DNA of 64,000 bases from Microbacter sp. GSS18. GTDB taxonomy: Bacteria > Actinomycetota > Actinomycetes > Actinomycetales > Microbacteriaceae. A model generated the notes under the pieces. It saw only the letters and a program-made list of their open reading frames with translations. It had not been told where the DNA came from and did no database searches. This document shows, piece by piece, positions 56,971 through 64,000 of this stretch. Positions within the stretch are counted from its first letter, which is position 1; the number at the start of each line of letters is the position of its first letter. A program made the translations under genes and the position numbers. Location: NCBI GenBank assembly GCA_029319145.1, contig CP119753.1:1116001-1180000 (forward strand), given 5' to 3'.

Positions 56971-57789
56971 TCAGGCCGCCGGCGCGCCGGCCCGGCTCAG
57001 CAGCATGCGCGCGTGGCGCAGCACCGGCTCGTCGACCATGCGCCCGTCGAACGAGAAGACGCCCCGCTCGCCGTCGGCTGCCGCGAGCACGCGTCGGGCC
57101 CACGTCACGGCGTCGGCATCGGGACGGTACGCATCCCTGATCACGGCGACCTGCTGCGGATGGATGCACGCGGTCGCGGCGAATCCGGAGGCGGCGGCAT
57201 CCCGCGCTTCGCGGCCGAGCCCCTTCGCATCGGCGATGTCGAGATGGACGGCGTCGATCGCCGCCTTGCCCCGGGCCCCGGCTGACAGCAGCACCTGGGA
57301 GCGGGCGTGGCGCGCGATGTCGCGGTAGCGCCCGTTCGGCCTGCGGCTGGACGTGCCTCCGAGCGACGCGACGAGGTCCTCGGCTCCCCACATCAGCGCC
57401 ACGACGTTGCGCTGCTCGGCGATGCGCTCCGCGTGGGCCACCCCGCGGGCCGTCTCGCACAGCGCGATGACCTCGAATCGCGCGTCGATGCGGCCGATGC
57501 GCTTGGCGGACTCGGCCTTGGCGACCATGATCGTGCGGTAGTCCGTCTGTGACAGCGTCGACATGTCGGACTCGAACTGGTCGGAGTCGACCCCGTTGAC
57601 CCGCACGATCGTGCGGTCGGGGTCCAGCTCCGACTCGATGAGCGCCCCGCGTGCGGCCACCTTCGCGTCCGGCGAGACGGCATCCTCGAGGTCCAGGATC
57701 ACGGCGTCCGCGGCGGCGGCCGCCTTCGCGAACCGCTCGGGCCGATCCGCGGGGCAGAACAGCAGTGCGGGTCCCATGTCGAAGCTCAT
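56971..57789 (-). CDS. CitE-like CoA-ester lyase (HpcH/HpaI fold)
   Basis: The 272-residue product is a CitE-like or malyl-CoA lyase-like protein with LLFCPADRPERF at the N-terminus, the metal site LDLEDAVSPD and the C-terminal ACIHPQQV. Single CitE-like proteins in actinobacteria cleave beta-hydroxyacyl-CoAs. The mycobacterial Rv2498c, in a gene order matching this one, acts on (R)-beta-hydroxyacyl-CoA in leucine and itaconate breakdown. By synteny this gene may do the same. ATG 57789 overlaps the MaoC stop by four bases. Confidence 0.9.
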   Translation of the reverse strand: MSFDMGPALLFCPADRPERFAKAAAAADAVILDLEDAVSPDAKVAARGALIESELDPDRTIVRVNGVDSDQFESDMSTLSQTDYRTIMVAKAESAKRIGRIDARFEVIALCETARGVAHAERIAEQRNVVALMWGAEDLVASLGGTSSRRPNGRYRDIARHARSQVLLSAGARGKAAIDAVHLDIADAKGLGREARDAAASGFAATACIHPQQVAVIRDAYRPDADAVTWARRVLAAADGERGVFSFDGRMVDEPVLRHARMLLSRAGAPAA

Positions 57790-58268
57790 CGTTCCTCCTC
57801 GGCGGCATCGCGGAACCACATCAGGGCGACCCGCGTGGCGAGGGCGACGACGGCACCGTCCTGATTGCGGCCCGTGTGGCGCATCGTGATGATCCCCTGG
57901 CCGTCGCGCGAGGCCGATGCGCGCTTGTCGAGGATCTCGGTCTCGGTGTACAGCGTGTCGCCGTGGAAGAGCGGGGCGGGGAACGAGACGTCGGTCAGGC
58001 CGAGCTGCGCGACGAGCGTGCCCTGCGTGAGCTGCGCGACCGATGCGCCCACCATCGTCGACAGCGTCCACATGCTGTTCATCAGGCGCTGCCCGAACGG
58101 CTGAGCCTTCGAGAAGGCGGCGTCGAGGTGGAGCGCCTGCGTGTTCATCGTCAGCGACGAGAACAGCACGTTGTCGGCCTCGGTCGCTGTGCGTCCCGGG
58201 CGGTGGAGATAGCGGGCGCCCACCTCGATCTCGTCGTAGTAGAGCCCGCGCTGGACGATGTCGGTCAC
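57786..58268 (-). CDS. MaoC-like enoyl-CoA hydratase
   Basis: The 160-residue hotdog protein has MaoC-like features: a VGARYLHRPGRT-type substrate loop, DAAFSKAQPFGQRLM and FPAPLFHGDTLYTETEI, with the Asp and His of the hydratase motif. It lies between the acyl-CoA dehydrogenase and CitE genes, the position of Rv2499c in Mycobacterium, and would hydrate an enoyl-CoA such as 3-methylglutaconyl-CoA. GTG 58268 is used. A GGGGGAG copy overlaps its ribosome-binding region. Confidence 0.88.
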   Translation of the reverse strand: MTDIVQRGLYYDEIEVGARYLHRPGRTATEADNVLFSSLTMNTQALHLDAAFSKAQPFGQRLMNSMWTLSTMVGASVAQLTQGTLVAQLGLTDVSFPAPLFHGDTLYTETEILDKRASASRDGQGIITMRHTGRNQDGAVVALATRVALMWFRDAAEEER

Positions 58269-58291
58269 CGCTCCCCCTTCGCCTCTGACAG

Positions 58292-59443
58292 TCACGCTAC
58301 CCCGAGGCTGCGCGCGATCACGAGCAGCTGCACTTCGCTGGTGCCCTCCCCCACTTCGAGGATCTTCGAGTCCCGGTAGTGGCGTGCGACGGGGTACTCG
58401 TTCATGAACCCGTTGCCGCCGAAGATCTGCGTCGCGTCGCGGGCATTGTCCATGGCGGCGTCGCTCGCGGTGAGCTTCGCGATCGCCGCCTCGGTCTTGA
58501 ACGGCCGCCCGGCATCCCGCAGCCGTGCCGCGTGGTGCCAGGCGAGGCGCGCCGTGTGCACGCGGGCCTGCATGCGGGCCAGCGTGAACTGGATGCCCTG
58601 GCGCGCGGACAGCCGGTCGCCGAACACGATGCGCGTTCCGGCGTAATCGACGGCGGCCTCGAGACAGCCTTCCGCGGCCCCGGTGGCCAGCGCCGCGATG
58701 GCGATGCGCCCCTCGTCGAGGATGTGCAGGAAGTTCGCGAACCCTCGTCCTCGCTCGCCGAGCAGATTCTCCGCCGGGACGCGGGCGCCCTGGAACGTGA
58801 GCGGATGCGTGTCGGACGCGTGCCAGCCGACCTTGTCGTACGCCGGCTCGACGGTGAAGCCCGGAGTGCCGTTGGGCACGATGATCGTCGAGATCTCCTT
58901 GCGCCCGTCGTGCTCGCCGGTGACGGCGGTCACGGTGACGAATCGCGTGATGTCCGTTCCCGAGTTCGTGATGAACTGCTTCGTCCCGTCGATGACCCAT
59001 TCGCCGTCCTCGAGGCGGGCGGTGGTGCGGGTGGCGCCGGCATCGGACCCCGCTTCGGGCTCGGTGAGGCCGAAGCCTGCGAGGGCCGTGCCGGAGAGCA
59101 GGTCCGGGAGCAGCTGCTGCTTCTGCTCGTCGCTTCCGAACCGGAACACCGGCATGGCGCCGAGGCTGACGCCTGCTTCGAGGGTGATCGCGATCGACTG
59201 GTCCACCCGCGCCAGCGCCTCGATGGCCAGGCACAGCGCGAAGTAGTCGCCGCCCTGACCCCCGTGCTCCTCGGGGAAGGGCAGGCCGAAGAGCCCCATC
59301 TCGCCCATCTGCGCCACGACGTCCATCGGCAGCGCGTGCGACCGGTCGGCTTCGTACGAGCGGGGGGCGACGACCTCCTCCGAGAAGGAGCGGACGAGCC
59401 CGGCCAGCTCGCGCTCGTCGTCGCTGATGTCGTAGGGGTACAT
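58292..59443 (-). CDS. Acyl-CoA dehydrogenase, probable isovaleryl-CoA type
   Basis: The 383-residue flavoprotein has the signatures AGFGLTEPEAGSD, QFITNSGTDITRFV and the C-terminal IFGGNGFMNEYPVARHYRD. By position in a carboxylase-MaoC-CitE cluster it is likely to oxidise a short branched acyl-CoA such as isovaleryl-CoA. ATG 59443 follows GAGGAG by five bases. ATG 59464 overlaps the preceding stop and would add seven residues. Confidence 0.92.
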   Translation of the reverse strand: MYPYDISDDERELAGLVRSFSEEVVAPRSYEADRSHALPMDVVAQMGEMGLFGLPFPEEHGGQGGDYFALCLAIEALARVDQSIAITLEAGVSLGAMPVFRFGSDEQKQQLLPDLLSGTALAGFGLTEPEAGSDAGATRTTARLEDGEWVIDGTKQFITNSGTDITRFVTVTAVTGEHDGRKEISTIIVPNGTPGFTVEPAYDKVGWHASDTHPLTFQGARVPAENLLGERGRGFANFLHILDEGRIAIAALATGAAEGCLEAAVDYAGTRIVFGDRLSARQGIQFTLARMQARVHTARLAWHHAARLRDAGRPFKTEAAIAKLTASDAAMDNARDATQIFGGNGFMNEYPVARHYRDSKILEVGEGTSEVQLLVIARSLGVA

Positions 59444-59460
59444 GTCTGCTCCTCGGGGTG

Positions 59461-61464
59461 TCATCGTTCGGCCCCGGCGGATGCTTCGCCGCGGGGTGCA
59501 TCGGCGGGCTGTTCGTCGACGACGACGCGTGCGACGACCTGGTCCCGGCGCACCTGATCGCCCACCGCGACCTCGACGGTCACGGTGCCGGCGTGGGGTG
59601 CGACGACGGGGTGCTCCATCTTCATGGCCTCGATCGTCGCGATGCGGTCGCCGGCCGCCACGCGCGCTCCGGTGCTCGCGTGCACGGCCACGACGGCGCC
59701 GGGCATCGGAGCCCGCAGCTCGGGGTCGGCGGCGTGCTGAGCACGCTCGGCGGCGGCTCGGCGGTGGGTCATCGCCGCACGGCGGGAGAGCGGTCGCAGT
59801 CGCCACGCGGCGCCGTCGGCGTGGACCCACAGCGCGCCGTCGGCGTCCCGCGCGGTCATCGCGCCGGCGCCGAGCGCGCCCGCGTCGCCGAGCGGCACCT
59901 CGTGCATCCCGTCGGCGTCGTCGAGGAACCGCGCGACGGCTCGGGGCGCGGCCGCGCCGATGCGCCAGCCTGCCAGGTGGCGCCAGACGGCGCCGGAGCG
60001 ATCCGCCCGTCCGGGCGGATCGCTCGAGCGGTCATCGCCGGGCGATGCGTCGATCGCAGCCGCCGCCTGCAGCGCTTCGTCCGTGGGCGGCTCGGCGCTC
60101 ATGGCCGGCATTCGATCGATGAGCCCCGTGTCCATGTCGCCCGAGACGACCTCGGGTACGACCGCGAGCTCGCGCAGGAACGCGATGTTGGTGTCGACGC
60201 CGAGCACGACGGTGCCGGCGAGGGCGCGGCCGAGAGAGGCGAGGGCGGCTGCGCGGTCGGGTCCGACCGCGATGACCTTCGCGATCATCGGGTCGTAGTC
60301 GGCGGTGACGACGCTGCCGGTCTCGATCGCCGCGTCGGTGCGGACGCCCGGCGCCGGCCGGAACAGGAGCACATCTCCGGTCGCCGGCAGGAAGCCCCGC
60401 TCGGGGCTCTCGGCGTACACGCGGGCCTCGATGGCATGACCGGTCAGCGCGATGTCGGCCTGCGCGAGGGCGAGCCGTTCTCCGGCCGCGGCCCGCAGCT
60501 GCTGCTCGACCAGGTCGATGCCGGTGACCTCCTCGGTGACCGGGTGCTCCACCTGCAGCCGCGTGTTCATCTCGATGAAGTAGAACTCGTCGGGGCGGTC
60601 GGCCGAGACGAGGAACTCCACGGTGCCGGCGCCCCGGTAGTCGACGCTGACGGCCGCCGCGCACGCCGCCGCGCCGAGCCGCTCGCGCGTGTCTGCGTCG
60701 ACGACGGGCGACGGCGCTTCCTCGATGACCTTCTGATGCCGCCGCTGCAGCGTGCACTCGCGCTCGCCGAGGTGGACGACCCCGCCGTGGGCATCGGCGA
60801 GCACCTGCACCTCGATGTGCCGCGGCCGCTCGATGAGGCGCTCGAGCAGCAGCGTGTCGTCGCCGAACGAGGCGGCGGCGATGCGTCGCGCGGCGCTCAG
60901 CGCCTCGGCGAGGCCGTCGGCGTCGCGCACGACCTGCATGCCCTTGCCGCCGCCGCCCGCCGACGGCTTGACCAGCAGCGGGAACCCCGCCTCATGCGCG
61001 GCGCGGCCGATCTCGGCATCCGTCATCCCGGCAGCGCTGAAGCCGGGCACCGTGGGCACTCCGTGAGCGGCGACGTGCTCCTTGGCGCGGACCTTGTCGC
61101 CCATCACCTCGAGTGCGCCGACGCCCGGGCCGATGAAGACGATCCCGGCCTCCTCGCACGCGCGGGCGAAGGCGGCGTTCTCGGAGAGGAACCCGTACCC
61201 CGGGTGCACCGCCTGCGCTCCCGCGGACACCGCGGCGTCCACGACGCGGTCGATGCAGAGATAGGAATCCGCGGCGGGTGCCGGCCCGAGACGCACGGCG
61301 GCATCGGCCTCGCGCACGTGGGGTGCGCCGGCGTCGGCGTCGCTGTAGACCGCGACCGAGCGGATGCCCAGGCGTCGGAGCGTGCGGATGACGCGCCGGG
61401 CGATCTCGCCGCGGTTGGCGACCAGCACGGTGTCGAATCGGTCGAGGATCGAAGAGTCGGTCAC
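59461..61464 (-). CDS. Acyl-CoA carboxylase alpha subunit (biotin carboxylase and carrier)
   Basis: The 667-residue protein combines a biotin carboxylase (about 1-450: [30 protein letters not shown]) and a C-terminal biotinyl carrier domain with the target K615 in EAMKMEH. It works with the carboxyltransferase encoded just upstream. Candidate substrates are methylcrotonyl-CoA, given the cluster, or other acyl-CoAs. GTG 61464 starts four bases after the stop of the beta gene. Confidence 0.93.
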   Translation of the reverse strand: MTDSSILDRFDTVLVANRGEIARRVIRTLRRLGIRSVAVYSDADAGAPHVREADAAVRLGPAPAADSYLCIDRVVDAAVSAGAQAVHPGYGFLSENAAFARACEEAGIVFIGPGVGALEVMGDKVRAKEHVAAHGVPTVPGFSAAGMTDAEIGRAAHEAGFPLLVKPSAGGGGKGMQVVRDADGLAEALSAARRIAAASFGDDTLLLERLIERPRHIEVQVLADAHGGVVHLGERECTLQRRHQKVIEEAPSPVVDADTRERLGAAACAAAVSVDYRGAGTVEFLVSADRPDEFYFIEMNTRLQVEHPVTEEVTGIDLVEQQLRAAAGERLALAQADIALTGHAIEARVYAESPERGFLPATGDVLLFRPAPGVRTDAAIETGSVVTADYDPMIAKVIAVGPDRAAALASLGRALAGTVVLGVDTNIAFLRELAVVPEVVSGDMDTGLIDRMPAMSAEPPTDEALQAAAAIDASPGDDRSSDPPGRADRSGAVWRHLAGWRIGAAAPRAVARFLDDADGMHEVPLGDAGALGAGAMTARDADGALWVHADGAAWRLRPLSRRAAMTHRRAAAERAQHAADPELRAPMPGAVVAVHASTGARVAAGDRIATIEAMKMEHPVVAPHAGTVTVEVAVGDQVRRDQVVARVVVDEQPADAPRGEASAGAER

Positions 61465-61468
61465 GCGA

Positions 61469-63073
61469 TCACATCCGGAACAGGCCGAAGCGCGGCTCGG
61501 GAAGCGGAGAGCGCGAGATGACGTCCAGGGCCAGGCCCACGACGTCGCGCGTGCTTATCGGGTCGATCACACCGTCGTCCCACAGGCGCGCGGTGGCGTA
61601 GTACGGGCTGCCCTGCTCTTCGTACCGCTCGCGGATCGGCGCCTCGAACGCCGCCTGCTCGGCGGCATCCCATGACTCTCCCCGCGCCTCGAGCTGGTCG
61701 CGCTTGACGGTCGAGAGGACCGATGCCGCCTGCGTGCCGCCCATGACCGAGATGCGGCTCGCGGGCCAGCTCCACAGGAATCTCGGTGAGTAGGCGCGGC
61801 CGCACATGGAGTAGTTCCCCGCGCCGAACGAGCCGCCGATCACGACGGTCAGCTTGGGAACGCGCGTCGTCGCGACGGCGGTCACCATCTTCGCGCCGTC
61901 CTTCGCGATGCCACCCGCCTCGGCGTCGCGGCCGACCATGAACCCCGAGATGTTCTGCAGGAACAGCAGCGGGATGCCACGCTGATCGCACAACTCGATG
62001 AAGTGCGCGCCCTTGAGGGCCGATTCGCCGAACAGGACGCCGTTGTTGGCGACGATGCCGACGGGATGCCCGTGGATACGGGCGAAGCCGGTGACGAGGG
62101 TGTCGGCGTACTCCTTCTTGAACTCGTGCAGCTCGCTGCCGTCGACCAGTCGCGCGATCACCTCGCGCACGTCGTACGGCTGGTTGACGTCGACCGGGAC
62201 CACGCCGTACAGCTGCGAGGGGTCGACCGCGGGCGGGACGGCGGCAGACACGTCCCACGCCGGCGGGGCGGGCGCCGGCAGAGTGGCGACGATGTCGCGG
62301 ACGATCTCGAGCGCGTGCTCGTCGTCGTCGGCGAGGTGGTCGACGACGCCGGACCTGCGCGCGTGCAGATCGCCGCCGCCGAGCTCCTCGGCCGTGACGA
62401 CCTCGCCGATCGCGGCCTTGACCAGCGGCGGTCCGCCGAGGAAGATCGTGCCCTGGTCGCGGACGATCACCGTCTCGTCGCTCATGGCCGGCACGTACGC
62501 GCCGCCCGCCGTGCACGATCCCAGGACCGCCGCGATCTGCGGGATGCCCGCGGCGGACATGCGCGCCTGGTTGTAGAAGATGCGGCCGAAGTGGTCGCGA
62601 TCGGGGAAGACCTCATCCTGCATCGGCAGGTACGCCCCTCCCGAGTCGACGAGGCTGATGCACGGCAGGCGGTTCTCGAGCGCGATCTCCTGCGCGCGCA
62701 GGTGCTTCTTGACCGTGAGCGGGAAGTACGTGCCGCCCTTGACCGTCGCGTCGTTGCAGATCACCATCACGTGGCGACCGTGCACGAGGCCGATGCCGGC
62801 GATGACCCCGGCCGCCGGCGCCTGGTCGTCGTACAGGCCTTCGGCGGCCAGCGGGGCCACCTCGAGGAACGGGCTCCCCTCGTCCAGCAGGCGGTCGACG
62901 CGCTCGCGCGGCAGCATCTTGCCCCGCGCCGTGTGCCGCTCCCGCGCGGCGGCGGGTCCGCCCTGCGACGCACGTTCGAGGCGGCGGTGCAGGTCGGCGG
63001 CGAGCGTGCGCTGGGCCTCGCTCGTGCTCGCGTGGGCGTCGCCCGTCACGACGGCGGTGCGCAGCGCGCTCAT
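61469..63073 (-). CDS. Acyl-CoA carboxylase beta subunit (carboxyltransferase)
   Basis: The 534-residue carboxyltransferase has the crotonase-type halves with the [20 protein letters not shown] oxyanion site and a [12 protein letters not shown] segment. It resembles the AccD1 or MccB type that carboxylates 3-methylcrotonyl-CoA in leucine degradation. ATG 63073 follows GGAGATGAC. It is the first gene of the minus-strand operon that continues with the alpha subunit, dehydrogenase, MaoC and CitE genes. A TetR gene lies divergently. Confidence 0.92.
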   Translation of the reverse strand: MSALRTAVVTGDAHASTSEAQRTLAADLHRRLERASQGGPAAARERHTARGKMLPRERVDRLLDEGSPFLEVAPLAAEGLYDDQAPAAGVIAGIGLVHGRHVMVICNDATVKGGTYFPLTVKKHLRAQEIALENRLPCISLVDSGGAYLPMQDEVFPDRDHFGRIFYNQARMSAAGIPQIAAVLGSCTAGGAYVPAMSDETVIVRDQGTIFLGGPPLVKAAIGEVVTAEELGGGDLHARRSGVVDHLADDDEHALEIVRDIVATLPAPAPPAWDVSAAVPPAVDPSQLYGVVPVDVNQPYDVREVIARLVDGSELHEFKKEYADTLVTGFARIHGHPVGIVANNGVLFGESALKGAHFIELCDQRGIPLLFLQNISGFMVGRDAEAGGIAKDGAKMVTAVATTRVPKLTVVIGGSFGAGNYSMCGRAYSPRFLWSWPASRISVMGGTQAASVLSTVKRDQLEARGESWDAAEQAAFEAPIRERYEEQGSPYYATARLWDDGVIDPISTRDVVGLALDVISRSPLPEPRFGLFRM

Positions 63074-63130
63074 GTCATCTCCATCGACGTCACATCGCCC
63101 GCGGATGCTTGTCGCTCCGCACGCGGATCG

Positions 63131-63174
63131 GTTAGTGTTCACTAACTGGATTAGTCAGGTTAGCGAGGATTAAC
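63131..63174. promoter_or_regulatory. Two operator-like inverted repeats between carboxylase and tetR genes
   Basis: GTTAGTG-TT-CACTAAC (63131-63146) is a perfect palindrome. A second site of the same length (63159-63174) keeps the ends GTTA and TAAC. They start 28 bases apart in the 105-base divergent intergenic region, so they are likely sites for the TetR protein. Confidence 0.75.
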
Positions 63175-63178
63175 TGAA

Positions 63179-63763
63179 ATGGCAAGCGGGACGACCGACC
63201 GTGATCGGGCGAAAGCCGATCGGTACGCTGCGATCCTGCGCGAAGCGTCGCGTCTGTTCGCCGAGCGCGGCTTCAGCGGGGTGAGCCTCGAAGAGCTCGG
63301 GGCGGCCGTGGGCATCAGCGGGCCGGCCCTCTACCGCCACTTCAGCGGCAAGCAGGCGCTCCTGGGCGCCCTCCTAGTCGGCGTCAGCGAACGCCTGCGG
63401 GACGGCGGGCGGACGGTCGTCGAGGTCGAGACCGACCCGCTCACGCGCCTGCAGGGACTGATCGCCTTCCACGTCGACTTCGCCCTCGCCGACGCCGACA
63501 TCATCCGCGTGCAGGATCGCGATCTGGCGAGCCTCGGCGAGGACGATCTGCGTGCCGTGCGCCGGCTGCAGCGCGAGTACGTCGAGATCTGGATCGGCGT
63601 GCTCGCCGACCTGCATCCCGGGCGGACGGCCGAGGACCTGCGAGTGCGCGCCCACGCGTGCTTCGGGCTGATGAACTCGACGCCGCACAGCGGGCGGGGC
63701 GCCGGCCCGGCCGCCGCCAGGCGCATCCTGGAATCGATGGCGCTCGCCGCGCTCCGGGCCTGA
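63179..63763 (+). CDS. TetR/AcrR-family regulator
   Basis: The 194-residue product has an N-terminal helix-turn-helix (GVSLEELGAAVGISGPALYRHFSGK) and a helical ligand-binding region typical of TetR proteins, ending with a TetR C-terminal domain. The divergent position and the palindromes in between suggest that it represses itself and the carboxylase operon, with an acyl-CoA or related inducer. The start ATG 63179 lies four bases after the second inverted repeat. Confidence 0.92.
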   Translation: MASGTTDRDRAKADRYAAILREASRLFAERGFSGVSLEELGAAVGISGPALYRHFSGKQALLGALLVGVSERLRDGGRTVVEVETDPLTRLQGLIAFHVDFALADADIIRVQDRDLASLGEDDLRAVRRLQREYVEIWIGVLADLHPGRTAEDLRVRAHACFGLMNSTPHSGRGAGPAAARRILESMALAALRA

Positions 63764-63777
63764 TCGCCGCGCGGGCG

Positions 63778-63810
63778 CTGAGCGGAGGCGCCCCCTGGGC
63801 CCCCGCTCAG
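63778..63810. terminator. Hairpin between the tetR and E2 genes
   Basis: CTGAGCGG (63778-63785) pairs with CCGCTCAG (63803-63810). It lies between the two convergent genes. Confidence 0.55.
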
Positions 63811-63815
63811 TCCCG

Positions 63816-64000
63816 TCACCGGTGGAGCATTCCCCTCCCCGGCTCACGCAGGATTCCGCCGACCTCCGCGAGGAACCGAGCGGCCTGCTCACCGTCGACC
63901 AGGCGATGATCGAACGACAGCGCCAGAGTCATGATGTCTCGCAGCGCGATCCCACCCTCGTGCTCCCACGGCTGCCGTCGGACGGCGCCCAGAGCGAGGA
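63816..64000 (-). CDS. 2-oxoacid dehydrogenase E2 (dihydrolipoyl acyltransferase), 3' part
   Basis: The visible last 61 residues end in LREPGRGMLHR and carry the family active-site motif SFDHRLVDG, preceded by MTLAL. This is the end of the E2 catalytic domain. The start is outside the window. Next to a leucine-type acyl-CoA cluster, a branched-chain 2-oxoacid dehydrogenase E2 is more likely than the pyruvate type, but the remaining fragment cannot decide this. In Mycobacterium the corresponding E2 (Rv2495c) belongs to the same neighbourhood. Confidence 0.9.
   Translation of the reverse strand, partial: LALGAVRRQPWEHEGGIALRDIMTLALSFDHRLVDGEQAARFLAEVGGILREPGRGMLHR

Larger units (their letters stand above)
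29373..58352 (-). repeat. Minus-strand GGGGGAG heptamers right of dif
   Basis: Thirteen minus-strand copies (CTCCCCC on the plus strand) start at 29373, 30497, 31369, 32944, 37549, 39769, 47837, 48704, 49556, 50018, 54510, 58271 and 58346. By manual reading there is no plus-strand copy right of dif. Confidence 0.88.

Overview
The window comes from the chromosome of a high-GC Gram-positive actinomycete. It is most likely a member of the Microbacteriaceae, probably Microbacterium or a close relative. Support comes from very G/C-rich codon use, actinobacterial markers (RbpA, PafB/PafC, HelY, an ANTAR regulator of the PdtaR type, a DUF6458 protein), familiar actinobacterial gene order (trpB-trpA-lgt, gltB-gltD, pyk, pdtaR, polA; pafB-pafC-tatA-tatC-helY), and many genes whose start codon sits six or seven bases after a TANNNT box. 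The genus is inference. There is no phage, insertion sequence, CRISPR array or biosynthetic cluster.

Layout. Positions 1-10.4 kb hold tryptophan synthase, prolipoprotein transferase, glutamate synthase and pyruvate kinase. Positions 10.4-17 kb hold tRNA-Leu(CAA), the PdtaR-like regulator, a thioesterase, DNA polymerase I and a DUF885 peptidase-like protein. Positions 17-28.6 kb are accessory: two phosphoribosyltransferase-domain proteins (one fused to a RecQ helicase), an SGNH hydrolase, the pseudouridine catabolism pair psuG-psuK, a cysteine-synthase-like enzyme, a formylglycine-enzyme-like protein, an ArsR-SulP pair and an MBL-fold hydrolase. A vapBC module lies at 28.8-29.4 kb. Positions 29.5-37 kb hold transporters and membrane proteins, an S9 peptidase, an NfeD-stomatin-GDPD group and rbpA. 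Positions 37-46.9 kb are a minus-strand block: lnt, helY, tatC, tatA, pafC, pafB, an FKBP lipoprotein, trmI and a HAD phosphatase. Positions 47-57 kb hold a PAC2 protein, uppP, an M20 peptidase, tRNA-Leu(GAG), a VIT1-type transporter, an SF2 helicase, a second SGNH hydrolase, a SpoU methyltransferase, a sirtuin and a histidine phosphatase. Positions 57-64 kb hold a probable leucine/branched-chain catabolic cluster (CitE-like lyase, MaoC hydratase, acyl-CoA dehydrogenase, biotin-dependent carboxylase), a divergent TetR regulator and the 3' end of a 2-oxoacid dehydrogenase E2 gene.

Main result. The window appears to span the replication terminus. A near-perfect actinobacterial dif site (the XerC/XerD chromosome-dimer resolution site) lies at 28710-28737. 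The heptamer GGGGGAG is completely polarised around it. By manual reading all 17 copies left of dif are on the plus strand and all 13 copies right of dif are on the minus strand, so every copy points at dif. This holds even inside genes transcribed the other way. Copies are densest within about 6 kb of dif, and the majority gene strand also switches there. I read this as the FtsK-orienting (KOPS/AIMS-like) signal of this lineage.
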